From positions 124,001 to 188,000 of the forward strand of contig JAJVIJ010000003.1 in the NCBI GenBank assembly GCA_022072095.1: a stretch of 64,000 bases of DNA. Reading direction: 5' to 3'. Position 1 is the first letter of the stretch; each line of letters starts with the position of its first letter. Of this stretch, positions 39,913-48,953 are shown in pieces. Below the pieces are notes generated by a model. The model was given only the letters and a program-made list of their open reading frames with translations. It made no database searches and was not told the origin of the DNA. The position numbers were made by a program, and so were the translations under genes. This DNA is from Rhodocyclaceae bacterium (GTDB lineage Bacteria; Pseudomonadota; Gammaproteobacteria; Burkholderiales; Rhodocyclaceae).

Positions 39913-42449
39913 CCCTCTTCCGTTTCGACGACCTTCTCGATACCGGCAAGGATGGTGCCATCGGCCAGCGCGATCAGCGTCACGCCCTGAGTCGAACGTC
40001 CCATCTCGCGAATCTGCTTGACCTGGGTACGGATCAGCACGCCGCCGGTCGAGATCAGCATCACCTCATCCTCGTCGTTGACCAGTACGGCACCGACCAG
40101 CTTGCCGTTGCGCTTGCTAGTCTGAATCGCGATCATGCCCTTGGTGCCGCGGCCATGAAGCGTGTAGTGCTCGATCGGCGTGCGTTTGCCGAACCCATGC
40201 TCGGTAGCGGTCAGCACGGAATGCGCGTCCCCTAGGGCAACCAGCATGCACAACACACGCTGACCAGCTTCCAGCATCATGCCACGCACGCCGCGTGCGG
40301 TCCGACCCATCGGTCGCACATCACCCTCGGCGAAGCGTACCGCCTTGCCTGCGTCGGAGAACAACATCACATTGTGCTCGCCGTCGGTGATCGCGACGCC
40401 GATCAGGAAATCCCGATCATCCAAGTCGACAGCAATGATGCCGGCCTTGCGCGGATTGCCGAATTCGGACAGCGGCGTCTTCTTGACCGTGCCCAAGGCC
40501 GTGGCCATGAATACGTAGTGGCCTTCGTCGAACTCCTTCACCGGCAATACGGCAGTGATTTTTTCGCCATCTGCCAACGGGAACAGGTTCACGATCGGCT
40601 TGCCGCGTGACACCCGGGAGCCTTGCGGCACTTCATAGACCTTGAGCCAGTAGACACGGCCGCGACTGGAGAAGCATAGAAGGTAGTCGTGCGTGTTCGC
40701 GACGAACAAGCGATCGACGAAATCGTCTTCCTTGATCGCCGCCGCCTGCTTGCCGCGCCCGCCGCGGCGCTGCGCACGGTAGTCGGCAAGCGGCTGCGCC
40801 TTGATGTAACCGGAATGGGACAGCGTCACCACCATGTCCTGCTGGGCGATGAGGTCCTCGATGCCGAGCTCCTGCGTGTTCAGCACGATTTCGGAACGGC
40901 GTGCATCGGCGTACTGCTCGCGCACCGCGCGCAGCTCGTCACCGATGATCCAGGTGATCCGCTCCGGCCGCGCGAGGATGTCCAGAAAGTCGGCGATCTG
41001 CTCGATCACCTCGCGGTATTCGGTGACGATCTTGTCCTGTTCGAGCCCGGTCAGGCGCGCGAGCTGCATGTCCAGAATGGCCTTCGCCTGAACGTCGGAG
41101 AGCCTGTAGCCGTACCGGCTCAAGCCAAACTCGACACCGAGGCCGTCGGGGCGATAGCGCTCGGCATCGGCGCGCGCCAGCATCTGTTCGACCAGCGGCG
41201 AGCTCCACGCGCGCGCCATCAGCGCCTCCTGCGCAACGGCGCGCGACGACGAAGACTTGATCAACTCGATGATCTCGTCGATGTTCGACAGCGCCACGGC
41301 CAGACCTTCCAGGACATGGCCACGCTCACGCGCCTTGCGCAGCTCGAAAATCGTCCGTCGCGTGACCACCTCACGACGATGGCCGAGGAAACACTCGAGC
41401 ATTTCCTTGAGGTTCAGCAGTCTTGGCCGGCCATCGACCAGCGCGACCATGTTGATGCCGAAGGTGTCCTGCAGCTGGGTCAGCTTGAACAGGTTGTTGA
41501 GCACGATTTCGGGCACTTCACCGCGCTTCAACTCGATCACCGCGCGCATCCCCGACTTGTCCGATTCGTCACGGATATCGCTGATGCCCTCGATCTTCTT
41601 GTCGTTGACCAGTTCGGCAATGCGCACCAGCAGATTGGCCTTATTGACCTGATAGGGCAACTCGTCGACGATGATCGCCTGGCGATTGCCACGATCGATC
41701 TCCTCGAAATGCGTGCGCGCGCGCATGACCACGCGTCCACGACCGGTGCGATAGGCCTCTCTGGCGCCACCGATACCGTAGATCAGGCCGGCGGTCGGAA
41801 AATCGGGTGCGGGGATGATCTCCATCAGTGCATCGATGGAGATCTCCGGATCGTTCTGCATCGCCAGACACGCGTCGACCACTTCACCGAGGTTGTGCGG
41901 CGCGATATTGGTCGCCATGCCGACGGCAATACCCGCGGAACCATTGACCAGCAAGTTCGGAATGCGCGCCGGAAAAATCAGCGGCTCGCGCTCGGAACCG
42001 TCATAGTTCGGGCCGAAATCGACGGTTTCGGCATCGATGTCCGCGAGCAGCTCGTGCGCGATTTTCGCCATGCGCACTTCCGTGTAGCGCATCGCAGCCG
42101 GGTTGTCGCCATCGACCGAACCGAAATTACCCTGGCCATCGACCAGCGGGTAGCGCAGGCTGAAATCCTGGGCCATGCGAACCAAGGTGTCGTACACCGA
42201 GCCTTCGCCGTGCGGATGGTACTTGCCTGTGGTGTCGCCGCAGATACGGGCAGACTTCTTGTAGGGCCGGTTCCAGTGATTGCCCAGCTCGTGCATCGCG
42301 AACAGCACCCGGCGCTGCACCGGCTTCAGGCCATCGCGAACGTCGGGCAAGGCGCGTCCGACGATCACGCTCATGGCGTAATCCAGATACGAACGCCGCA
42401 TCTCGTCTTCTAGACTGACCGGCAGGGTTTCCTTGGCGAATGGGGTCAT
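39909..42449 (-). CDS. gyrA: DNA gyrase subunit A
   Basis: An 846-residue type IIA topoisomerase subunit. The catalytic tyrosine is Y122 (AAMRYTE), the GyrA-box [10 protein letters not shown] is present, and the C-terminal beta-pinwheel repeats are complete. In the quinolone-resistance region the residues at E. coli positions 82-84 are Glu-Gly-Ser ([10 protein letters not shown]) instead of Asp-Ser-Ala. It is the first gene of the supraoperon. A possible promoter with TAAAAT about 70-80 nt upstream of the ATG is weak. Confidence 0.97.
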   Translation of the reverse strand: MTPFAKETLPVSLEDEMRRSYLDYAMSVIVGRALPDVRDGLKPVQRRVLFAMHELGNHWNRPYKKSARICGDTTGKYHPHGEGSVYDTLVRMAQDFSLRYPLVDGQGNFGSVDGDNPAAMRYTEVRMAKIAHELLADIDAETVDFGPNYDGSEREPLIFPARIPNLLVNGSAGIAVGMATNIAPHNLGEVVDACLAMQNDPEISIDALMEIIPAPDFPTAGLIYGIGGAREAYRTGRGRVVMRARTHFEEIDRGNRQAIIVDELPYQVNKANLLVRIAELVNDKKIEGISDIRDESDKSGMRAVIELKRGEVPEIVLNNLFKLTQLQDTFGINMVALVDGRPRLLNLKEMLECFLGHRREVVTRRTIFELRKARERGHVLEGLAVALSNIDEIIELIKSSSSRAVAQEALMARAWSSPLVEQMLARADAERYRPDGLGVEFGLSRYGYRLSDVQAKAILDMQLARLTGLEQDKIVTEYREVIEQIADFLDILARPERITWIIGDELRAVREQYADARRSEIVLNTQELGIEDLIAQQDMVVTLSHSGYIKAQPLADYRAQRRGGRGKQAAAIKEDDFVDRLFVANTHDYLLCFSSRGRVYWLKVYEVPQGSRVSRGKPIVNLFPLADGEKITAVLPVKEFDEGHYVFMATALGTVKKTPLSEFGNPRKAGIIAVDLDDRDFLIGVAITDGEHNVMLFSDAGKAVRFAEGDVRPMGRTARGVRGMMLEAGQRVLCMLVALGDAHSVLTATEHGFGKRTPIEHYTLHGRGTKGMIAIQTSKRNGKLVGAVLVNDEDEVMLISTGGVLIRTQVKQIREMGRSTQGVTLIALADGTILAGIEKVVETEEG

Positions 42450-42607
42450 GAGTGGAGCTTATTCAGGTATGCCGAAGGAACGACAACGTCGTGGCGACGT
42501 CGCGGAAAAAGTCGGGGATTTTAACATGGGGGCCCCACCTTCCAGCCCGGAGACGGGACCCTGACGCCAGCGGAGTGCAGCCCGGAAACACCTCACTTCG
42601 GGGCACC

Positions 42608-44113
42608 CTATGCACCGGCGTTCATGCGTTCGAGCTGCTCCTTGAGCTTCCCCCTGATGACCCGGCTGGTGGCGGTACGCGGCAGCGCATCGACGACCAC
42701 GTATCGCTGTGGTCGGCTGTAGTCCGGCAGGTGTCGCGCACAGTGCTCCGCGAGTTGCTCCGCGGAGCAGTCAGAGCGCAGAACCACCGCCGCCCACAGC
42801 TGGCCGCTCCCGCCCTCGACCGACACATCGACACAGGCTACCTCCGCAACCGCCGCATGCGCCATCAACACCTCTTCGACGACCGTTGCATAAACGTCGC
42901 GCTCGCCGATACGCAGGACGTCGGCCTTGCGACCAACGAAATACAGGTAGCCCTCGGCATCGAAACGACCGAGATCACCGACGCTCAGGTAGTCGCCGCG
43001 GCGAGTACCCGCGGTCAGCTCGGCCTCGCCGTAATAGCATTCGAACTGAGTCGTGCTGCGCGCGCAGATCTCGCCGACCTCGCCTACCGGCACCTCGTTC
43101 ATCGAATCATCCAGCAGCTTCACCTCGACGCCGAAAAACGGCTGACCGACGCAATTGCCGTGGGCATATCTGACGACGTCGTCGCCTTTCAGGTTGGCGA
43201 TGGGGCCCACCTCGGTGGACGCCGCATAGATGCTCAGCACCGGGCCCAGCTTGTCGTGGTAGACACGACGGATGTCGGCCTCGACCACGCCGGCACCGGA
43301 TTGAATCAACCTCAGGCTGCGGCCATCGAACGCGGAGAATCCTGGCGAGTTCATCATCTGGCGCAGCATCGCCGGCAGCATCAGGGTCGCGGTGATCTTC
43401 TCCGCATCGATCACCGCCATCGCGCGCTCCGGATCCCAGTCAGCCAGCATATGAACTGTCGCGCCGAGATACAAAGGCAGCAGCGTATAGGTCAGGCCGA
43501 CGCCCGTCGAAAAGGTCAGCGCCGCGAGAAAGCGGTCGGCATCGCAAAAACCCTGCTCTATCGCGCGCTCTTCGAATGCCCATTCGCCACGCAAGGGCAG
43601 CTTGGGGCGCCCCGTCGTCCCTGAAGTGTGGGACAGGATGCGTTGATGCGCGTGCGCGAGGTCCGGCTCGTCCTTGGGCGCCACCGCCATGAGCGGATCC
43701 AGCGCGTCCCAGCCAGGCGCCACCGGTTCGCATCCCAGACACAAACGTGTCGCCACGCGCTCTACGGCCGCAGCGCGCTGGAAACGGTCCGCCTGCAGGA
43801 TCATCACGCGCACGTCGGCTGCGTCGAGGATGTAGCCGACGTCTTCGTCGGACAACAGCGAGCTGATCGGCACCGGGATGGCACCCATCCCGGTTACCGC
43901 GAACATCGTCACCAGCGTGGGCACGCCGTTGCTTGGCAGCAAGCCGACATGCGTGCCGGGCCGAACGCCTGAGGCCTCGAGTGCGTGCATCAGGTTGGAC
44001 ACCCGACCCCACAAATCCTGATAGCTCAGAATCTCATGCTCGGTACATACCGCCCGATGCCGCGGACGACGTCGGGCGTTGAGCCGCAATGCGGCGGTGA
44101 AGGGCAGAGCCAT
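42608..44113 (-). CDS. AMP-forming acyl-CoA ligase-like protein with altered active-site motifs
   Basis: A 501-residue member of the ANL adenylating superfamily. The P-loop (A3) is HTSGTTGRPKLP (residues 162-173) where a Gly normally follows PK. The A5 motif reads YAASTEVG, and the A8 hinge reads GRKADVLRIGERDVYA, lacking the usual GxxIxPxEVE pattern. In A10 the sequence is PRTATSRVIRGKL, so the catalytic lysine of PRT..GK is replaced by Arg484. Adenylate formation may be impaired or the enzyme may use a different chemistry. It is the last gene of the TetR-controlled cluster, 57 bp after a Bug-type binding protein; its substrate is unknown. Confidence 0.75.
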   Translation of the reverse strand: MALPFTAALRLNARRRPRHRAVCTEHEILSYQDLWGRVSNLMHALEASGVRPGTHVGLLPSNGVPTLVTMFAVTGMGAIPVPISSLLSDEDVGYILDAADVRVMILQADRFQRAAAVERVATRLCLGCEPVAPGWDALDPLMAVAPKDEPDLAHAHQRILSHTSGTTGRPKLPLRGEWAFEERAIEQGFCDADRFLAALTFSTGVGLTYTLLPLYLGATVHMLADWDPERAMAVIDAEKITATLMLPAMLRQMMNSPGFSAFDGRSLRLIQSGAGVVEADIRRVYHDKLGPVLSIYAASTEVGPIANLKGDDVVRYAHGNCVGQPFFGVEVKLLDDSMNEVPVGEVGEICARSTTQFECYYGEAELTAGTRRGDYLSVGDLGRFDAEGYLYFVGRKADVLRIGERDVYATVVEEVLMAHAAVAEVACVDVSVEGGSGQLWAAVVLRSDCSAEQLAEHCARHLPDYSRPQRYVVVDALPRTATSRVIRGKLKEQLERMNAGA

Positions 44114-44170
44114 CGAAAATGCCGGCGACGGGATTGATGGAAGCGAAAGCGCGCGAAACCGGCCGCGTGC

Positions 44171-45160
44171 TCAATCGGCCTTTGCGCCGGACGCCTTGAT
44201 CACCCGGGCCCATTTCGCGGTTTCGGTCCGGATCAGCTCGGCATAGCCTTCGGGCGTGGTCGGCACCATTTCCACGGCCTGGGCGGCGAATCGCTGCGCG
44301 AAGGCCGGCTCGCGGAGTATCTTGACCATTTCGGTGTTGAGCCGCTGGATGATGTCCTTGGGCACGCCGGCCGGCGCGATGAAGCCGAAGACGATATTCG
44401 ATTCGAAGCCGCTCAATCCCGCTTCACGAACCGTCGGTACATCGGGTGCCAGCGGGCTGCGTTGCTGGGTCGTGATCGCGAATGCGTGGATGCGCCCCGC
44501 CTTCATGTAGGTCAGGGCCGAGGGCACGTCGCCGAACATCAACTGCACCTGGCCGGCGAGCAGATCAGCATACGCCGGTGCATTGCCCTTGTACGGGACA
44601 TGCGTGAAATCGACCCCGGTCAGGGTCTTGAACAGTTCCATGGACAAATGACCGGTGGCACCGACCCCGGCGGTGCCATAGGAATATTTTCCTGGCTGGC
44701 TGCGGCCGAGCGCGATCAGCTCGGACAGGTTTTTCGCCGGAAAGGACGGGTGCGAAATCAGTATCAGCGGCAACGAGATCGCCGCAGTGATCGGTGCATA
44801 GTCCTTCGCCACATCGTAAGGCAGCTTGCTGTACAGCCCGGGATTGATGGACAGCGTCGCCGAGTAACCGACTCCGATCGTGTAGCCATCAGGCGCGGCC
44901 TTCGCCAGGGCTTCCATGCCGATGATGCCGTTCGCGCCCGCCTTGTTCTCGACCACGACCGACTGCCCCAGCACCTCCGACAAGCGTTGCGCCATCGCCC
45001 GCCCGATGACGTCGGTGATGCCCCCCGCCGAGGCCGGCACGATGACGCGAATCGGCTTGTTGGGGTAGCCCTGGGCCACCGCCACCACGGGTGACAGCGC
45101 CAGCACGAACCCCAGGCACGCCTTCACGACCCGACCCACCGTATGCGCAACACCTAGCAT
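44171..45160 (-). CDS. Bug-type tripartite tricarboxylate transport solute-binding protein (1)
   Basis: A 329-residue periplasmic binding protein of the TctC/Bug family. A signal peptide (ACLGFVLALSPVVAVAQG) is followed by the family opening YPNKPIRVIVPASAGGITDV and, in the middle, FTHVPYKGNAPAYADLLAGQ. Bug proteins bind carboxylates through the two loops near these motifs. GGAGA sits 7 bp before ATG 45160. No TctA or TctB membrane component is in the window, so the partner permease is elsewhere or the protein serves as a sensor. Confidence 0.9.
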   Translation of the reverse strand: MLGVAHTVGRVVKACLGFVLALSPVVAVAQGYPNKPIRVIVPASAGGITDVIGRAMAQRLSEVLGQSVVVENKAGANGIIGMEALAKAAPDGYTIGVGYSATLSINPGLYSKLPYDVAKDYAPITAAISLPLILISHPSFPAKNLSELIALGRSQPGKYSYGTAGVGATGHLSMELFKTLTGVDFTHVPYKGNAPAYADLLAGQVQLMFGDVPSALTYMKAGRIHAFAITTQQRSPLAPDVPTVREAGLSGFESNIVFGFIAPAGVPKDIIQRLNTEMVKILREPAFAQRFAAQAVEMVPTTPEGYAELIRTETAKWARVIKASGAKAD

Positions 45161-45240
45161 GTCACTGTCTCCTCTTGTATTGAATATTGTTGTGGGTGCG
45201 ATCGCCATTCCAGGAACGGGGACGCCCCCTCCCGGCTCGC

Positions 45241-46245
45241 TCAGTCTACTTTGACCCCGGCGGCCTTGACAACCCGGCTGAACTTTTCGATATCGGCGCG
45301 CATGACCGCGCCGAATTGCTCGGGGGTGCTCGCAACCACATCAAACCCCTGAGCGACGAGCTTGTCGCGCATGTCGGGCTGCTGCAGGATGCGCACGATT
45401 TCAGTGTTGAACTTGGTCACGATCTCTCTGGGCGTATTCGCCGGCGCAAGAATGCCCACCCAGGCAGCGACCTCGAATCCCGGCACCCCCATTTCCTGAC
45501 CGGTCGGCACGTCGGGCAAGGCCGCCAAGCGCTTTTGTGTGGCCACCGCGAGGGGGCGGACTCGTCCTGCCTTGATGTGCGGTACGACCACGGCCATGTC
45601 CGGGAACATCACCTGAGTCTGTCCGGCCAGCAGATCGGCCACCGCCGGAGCACTGCCCTTGTAGGGCACATGCGTAAGCTGGACCCCGGTCAGCGACTTG
45701 AACAACTCGCCGGCGAGATGGCTGGCGCCGCCATTGCCCGATGAACCGAAATTCAATTGACCGGGATGCGCCTTGGCATAGGCGATCAGTTCCGGCAAGG
45801 ACTTGACCGGCACCGACGGATGGGCAACGACACCAAGCGGCACGGCCGCCATCAACACCACGGGCGCGAAATCCTTGATCGAATCGAACGGCAGCTTGGG
45901 ATAAACGCTGGCGTTGATCACATGGCCGACATTCACCAACAGGATGGTATAGCCGTCAGCCGGCGACTTGGCAACGATGTCTGCACCCAGACTGCCTGCG
46001 GCACCGGGACGATTGTCGACGACCACCGGCTGGCCCCAGGTCTCCTGCACACGGCGCGCGATCTCGCGCGCCAGCACATCCGTGCTGCCGCCCGCAGGGA
46101 TCGGCACGACAAAGCGTATGGGTCGCGACGGGAATACCTGGGCCTGGGCAAGCCCGGCCATCGTCAGTGCGGCAAGCCCGCAAATGAAGAGCCGTCCGAG
46201 CAATGAAGTGCGGGCGACCGCCCCCCATGTACGAATATGTGTCAT
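45241..46245 (-). CDS. Bug-type tripartite tricarboxylate transport solute-binding protein (2)
   Basis: A 334-residue paralogue of the neighbouring binding protein. It has a signal peptide (LFICGLAALTMAGLAQAQ), FPSRPIRFVVPIPAGGSTDV and LTHVPYKGSAPAVADLLAGQ. It lies 80 bp upstream of the first copy in transcript order. The two differ enough throughout to be old duplicates or separate acquisitions, suggesting two related ligands. The start at ATG 46245 is preceded by GGGTG; a second start 12 bp upstream is possible. Confidence 0.9.
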   Translation of the reverse strand: MTHIRTWGAVARTSLLGRLFICGLAALTMAGLAQAQVFPSRPIRFVVPIPAGGSTDVLAREIARRVQETWGQPVVVDNRPGAAGSLGADIVAKSPADGYTILLVNVGHVINASVYPKLPFDSIKDFAPVVLMAAVPLGVVAHPSVPVKSLPELIAYAKAHPGQLNFGSSGNGGASHLAGELFKSLTGVQLTHVPYKGSAPAVADLLAGQTQVMFPDMAVVVPHIKAGRVRPLAVATQKRLAALPDVPTGQEMGVPGFEVAAWVGILAPANTPREIVTKFNTEIVRILQQPDMRDKLVAQGFDVVASTPEQFGAVMRADIEKFSRVVKAAGVKVD

Positions 46246-46322
46246 GTCGTCACCCAAAAAATGGTTGTTTGTTTACACACGGGACCGGAGCAAAAAAACC
46301 GGTCATGACGCCACCGCGGCAG

Positions 46323-46982
46323 TCACTCCTTGTCGACTCCGTGGCCCCCGACTATCCGCAGCGCGTAGTCGGCCATGACCCCGCACAGCTCATCGGGCTT
46401 CAGGCGACCGGACGAACGATACCAAGTATAGATCCAGCTGATCATGCCGGTCATCGCCAGCGCCGCCATGCGCGCATCACCGACATCGAAAGCGCCGGCC
46501 GTGATGCCGTCCTTGATCAGCGCGGTGAGCGCATCGTCGAACGATTTCTTGAGCCGGTTGATCGCCGTCACATGCTCGGCTGGAATGCTGCTGACCTCCT
46601 GAAAGAACACCGCCACCACGGCCTGCTCGCGCACCGTCAGGTCCGCGAACCTCCGCGAAAATGCCACGATCTGGGCCACCGGTGTTCCACCCTCGGCGCG
46701 CGCCGCAGCCACACAATCCAACGACAGCTGCACGACGCGCGTGTAGATCTCGATCAGCAGTTCGGTCTTGTTCCGGTAGTGCGCGTAAATGAAAGGCTTA
46801 CTGACACCCAGCCGCTCCGCGAGCGCATCCAGGCTCGTGCCGTGATACCCACGCTCATAAAACAGTCGGCCGGCCACTTCCAGAATGCGCTCACGCTTGA
46901 ACGAGCGCAGTTGCTCGCGCATGCCGACAGCACTGCCGGCATCGGCCGGCTTCGCAGACGGCGATGGTCCCAGCGCGGACAC
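46323..46982 (-). CDS. TetR/AcrR-family transcriptional regulator
   Basis: A 219-residue regulator with the N-terminal helix-turn-helix ILEVAGRLFYERGYHGTSLD followed by ALAERLGVSKPFIYAHYRNK, and a helical ligand-binding domain. The likely start is GTG 46982, one base after the flavin reductase stop; ATG 46922 is an alternative that would remove 20 residues before the HTH. Being inside the cluster it probably represses it, through the dyad at 48689-48710. The ligand is probably a CoA ester or the pathway substrate; this is inferred. Confidence 0.85.
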   Translation of the reverse strand: MSALGPSPSAKPADAGSAVGMREQLRSFKRERILEVAGRLFYERGYHGTSLDALAERLGVSKPFIYAHYRNKTELLIEIYTRVVQLSLDCVAAARAEGGTPVAQIVAFSRRFADLTVREQAVVAVFFQEVSSIPAEHVTAINRLKKSFDDALTALIKDGITAGAFDVGDARMAALAMTGMISWIYTWYRSSGRLKPDELCGVMADYALRIVGGHGVDKE

Positions 46983-46983
46983 G

Positions 46984-47541
46984 CTACGCTCGTGACATCT
47001 GGGGTCTTGGCAACCCCGCCCACTGGCCGTCGACGTACACCAGGGGCTCTTCACCCGGACAAGATCGCGCCACGATCACATCGCCGATCAGCAATGCATG
47101 CGTACCGCAATCGACCACGCGCGCAAGGCGGCAGTCGAAATTGGCCAAGGCCCCGCGCAAGGCCGGCGCCCCGGTCGCCAAGGGTTCCCACTCGCCCTGC
47201 TGAAAACGCTCTTCACCCTTGATCAGACCCGAAAAGCGCATGCCGACCGGCAACTGCGAATGCGCCAGGACATTCACACAGAACCCGGCCTCCCCGACCA
47301 ACAGGTGATACGCGCTGGCATCCTTGTTGACGGCGACAACGAGACGCGGCGGCTCGGCGGTGAGCGACATCACCGCCGTGGCCGTCAGGCCGTTGCGCTG
47401 CCCCGGCCGACCCGCCGCGACTATGGATACCGCAGCCGCCAGTTGCCGCATAGCCGACCGAAATTCATCGGGGGTACAGCCCGCCACGTTCACCTCCTGC
47501 ACCTCCATTGTCGCCAAACCCGGCACCGGCAGCGCGCTCAT
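46984..47541 (-). CDS. Flavin reductase-like protein (HpaC/NtaB type)
   Basis: A 185-residue split-barrel flavin reductase. It contains FRSAMRQLAAAVSIVAAG, NGLTATAVMSLTAEPPRLVV and GFCVNVLAHSQLPVGMRFSG, typical of the small NAD(P)H:flavin reductases that feed FMNH2 to partner monooxygenases. ATG 47541 overlaps the monooxygenase stop by four bases (47538-47541), so the two are translationally coupled and likely form a two-component system. Confidence 0.88.
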   Translation of the reverse strand: MSALPVPGLATMEVQEVNVAGCTPDEFRSAMRQLAAAVSIVAAGRPGQRNGLTATAVMSLTAEPPRLVVAVNKDASAYHLLVGEAGFCVNVLAHSQLPVGMRFSGLIKGEERFQQGEWEPLATGAPALRGALANFDCRLARVVDCGTHALLIGDVIVARSCPGEEPLVYVDGQWAGLPRPQMSRA

Positions 47542-48599
47542 TGCCCCAGAGCCTTGCGCACGCCCGGCATCACGCGATCGGAAAGCAGCTCCATCGCACG
47601 CAGCACGTTCTTGGTCTCCATACCACCGAGTCGGGTCCACACCAGTAGCTCATCGAAGCCGTACACCTTGGTCAGACCGACGAGCTTTTCCACACAGTGA
47701 TCGACATCGCCACAGATCATCACATTGGTGTCGACGAGCTGCTCGAACTGGGCCTCCTGCGCAAAGGACTGGGACTTCTTGTACATCTCGTAGCCCTTCA
47801 CCGCGTCGCCCTTGGGCGCGACATACTTGGCGCTGGTACGGTAATACCACTCCACCGGATCCTTGAAATCCTTGTGCGCCTTCTCTGTCGTGTCGCCCGG
47901 ATAGCACATGAACAGGCAGGCGATCCGGCCGCCCTCGGGATCGAGCCCCACGCGCCGCCGACCCTCCTTGTACGCCACGATGCCTTTCTTGGCATTCTCC
48001 GCGGACAGCCCAAACGCTGCCGACATCATCAGGTTCATGCCCGACTCACCGGCCGCCGCAAACGAATCGGGCGACAGCACGGCACAATACATCGGTGGTG
48101 TTGGCTTCTGATAGGGATGAGGCCGAACCTCGATATCATCAACTCGGTAGTGCTTGCCCTGGAAGTTCACGCGATCCTGGGTCCAGGCCTGTCGGATGAT
48201 GCTCACCCCTTCCTGGAAAATTTCGCGCGACCGCTCCTGGTCCACACCGAAGCCGCGGTACTCACCCGGCTGATAGCCGCGACCCAGACCGAGAATCACC
48301 CGGCCATCCGACAGATGGTCGAGAAAGGCGAAATCCTCGGCAACACGGATCGGATGGTGGAACGGCAACACCACCACTCCGGTCCCCAGCTTGATGCGCT
48401 TGGTCTTCGTCGCCAGCGCAGCCAGTGTGAGCTGCGGCGAAGCGCAGAAGCCGTACTCGCTGAAGTGATGCTCGGCCGGCCAGGTGGAGTCAAACCCCAG
48501 TGATTCCGCCGCCATCATCAATTCCATCTGCTCCTTGATGACCTGCCCTTCGGTTTTCCCGATGGGGTTCTCGAACAGATGCAGCATGCCAAATTCCAT
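47538..48599 (-). CDS. LLM-class (luciferase-like) flavin-dependent monooxygenase
   Basis: A 353-residue TIM-barrel flavin oxidoreductase of the bacterial luciferase family. It starts MEFGMLHLFENPIGKTE and contains STWPAEHHFSEYGFCASPQL, LGTGVVVLPFHHPIRVAEDF and GRVILGLGRGYQPGEYRGFG. It is the first gene of the cluster, with AAGGAG before ATG 48599. With the coupled flavin reductase it would oxidise an unidentified substrate using reduced flavin and O2. Confidence 0.9.
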   Translation of the reverse strand: MEFGMLHLFENPIGKTEGQVIKEQMELMMAAESLGFDSTWPAEHHFSEYGFCASPQLTLAALATKTKRIKLGTGVVVLPFHHPIRVAEDFAFLDHLSDGRVILGLGRGYQPGEYRGFGVDQERSREIFQEGVSIIRQAWTQDRVNFQGKHYRVDDIEVRPHPYQKPTPPMYCAVLSPDSFAAAGESGMNLMMSAAFGLSAENAKKGIVAYKEGRRRVGLDPEGGRIACLFMCYPGDTTEKAHKDFKDPVEWYYRTSAKYVAPKGDAVKGYEMYKKSQSFAQEAQFEQLVDTNVMICGDVDHCVEKLVGLTKVYGFDELLVWTRLGGMETKNVLRAMELLSDRVMPGVRKALGQ

Positions 48600-48645
48600 C
48601 TCAGTCTCCTTGGTGATAATCGGGCGTCGCACTCTCTGAGGGATA

Positions 48646-48679
48646 TCGGACAATCCGGCGAGACGCTACTCGGACAATC
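48646..48679. repeat. Two 10-bp direct repeats upstream of the monooxygenase cluster
   Basis: TCGGACAATC occurs at 48646-48655 and 48670-48679, start to start 24 bp apart, between the monooxygenase ATG (48599) and the dyad operator. It may be a second regulator site or part of the leader. Confidence 0.5.
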
Positions 48680-48688
48680 GAGGCAAGC

Positions 48689-48727
48689 AATCCTACCGAC
48701 CGGTAAGATTTTCGACTATACCGGTAA
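48689..48727. promoter_or_regulatory. Probable TetR operator, two sites
   Basis: A 22-bp imperfect dyad at 48689-48710 contains the perfect core TACCG-AC-CGGTA (48694-48705). A second palindromic core TACCGGTA is at 48719-48726. ACCGGTAA is thus repeated at 48699-48706 and 48720-48727, 21 bp or two helical turns apart. Cores of this kind are common for TetR-family repressors. The site lies about 90-130 bp upstream of the monooxygenase ATG. Confidence 0.6.
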
Positions 48728-48734
48728 CACCCTC

Positions 48735-48895
48735 CGGATCACAAGTGGCGGGCGGCACACTGTATGGAGCAACCGCTACCGCATCCCGCCGCCGACGCCC
48801 ACGACATGATGTCGTCGCATCCCAGCGCGGCCCGCGCAGATGATTCATCGCCTCGGGCAGGCCAAGGGGATGCATCAGGTGGGGAATGCATTGCG
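48735..48895. other. Remainder of the 354-bp divergent intergenic region
   Basis: Between the operator and the ispB promoter no gene, repeat or further signal was recognised. The palindrome ATGATGTCGTCGCAT-like stretch around 48805-48819 is imperfect. Confidence 0.4.
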
Positions 48896-48924
48896 TTGAC
48901 GTGCAGATGGGCGATACCTAACAT
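48896..48924 (+). promoter_or_regulatory. Sigma70-type promoter of ispB
   Basis: TTGACG (48896-48901) and TAACAT (48919-48924) with a 17-bp spacer. Transcription would start near 48931, about 23 nt before the TTG start of ispB. Confidence 0.65.
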
Positions 48925-48953
48925 CACCCGTTTCCGATAGTCGGGCAACCATC

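Noticed and set aside
40689-42413. 574-residue open frame opposite gyrA
   Set aside because: Shadow of gyrA; low-complexity Asp/His/Arg/Leu composition without motifs.
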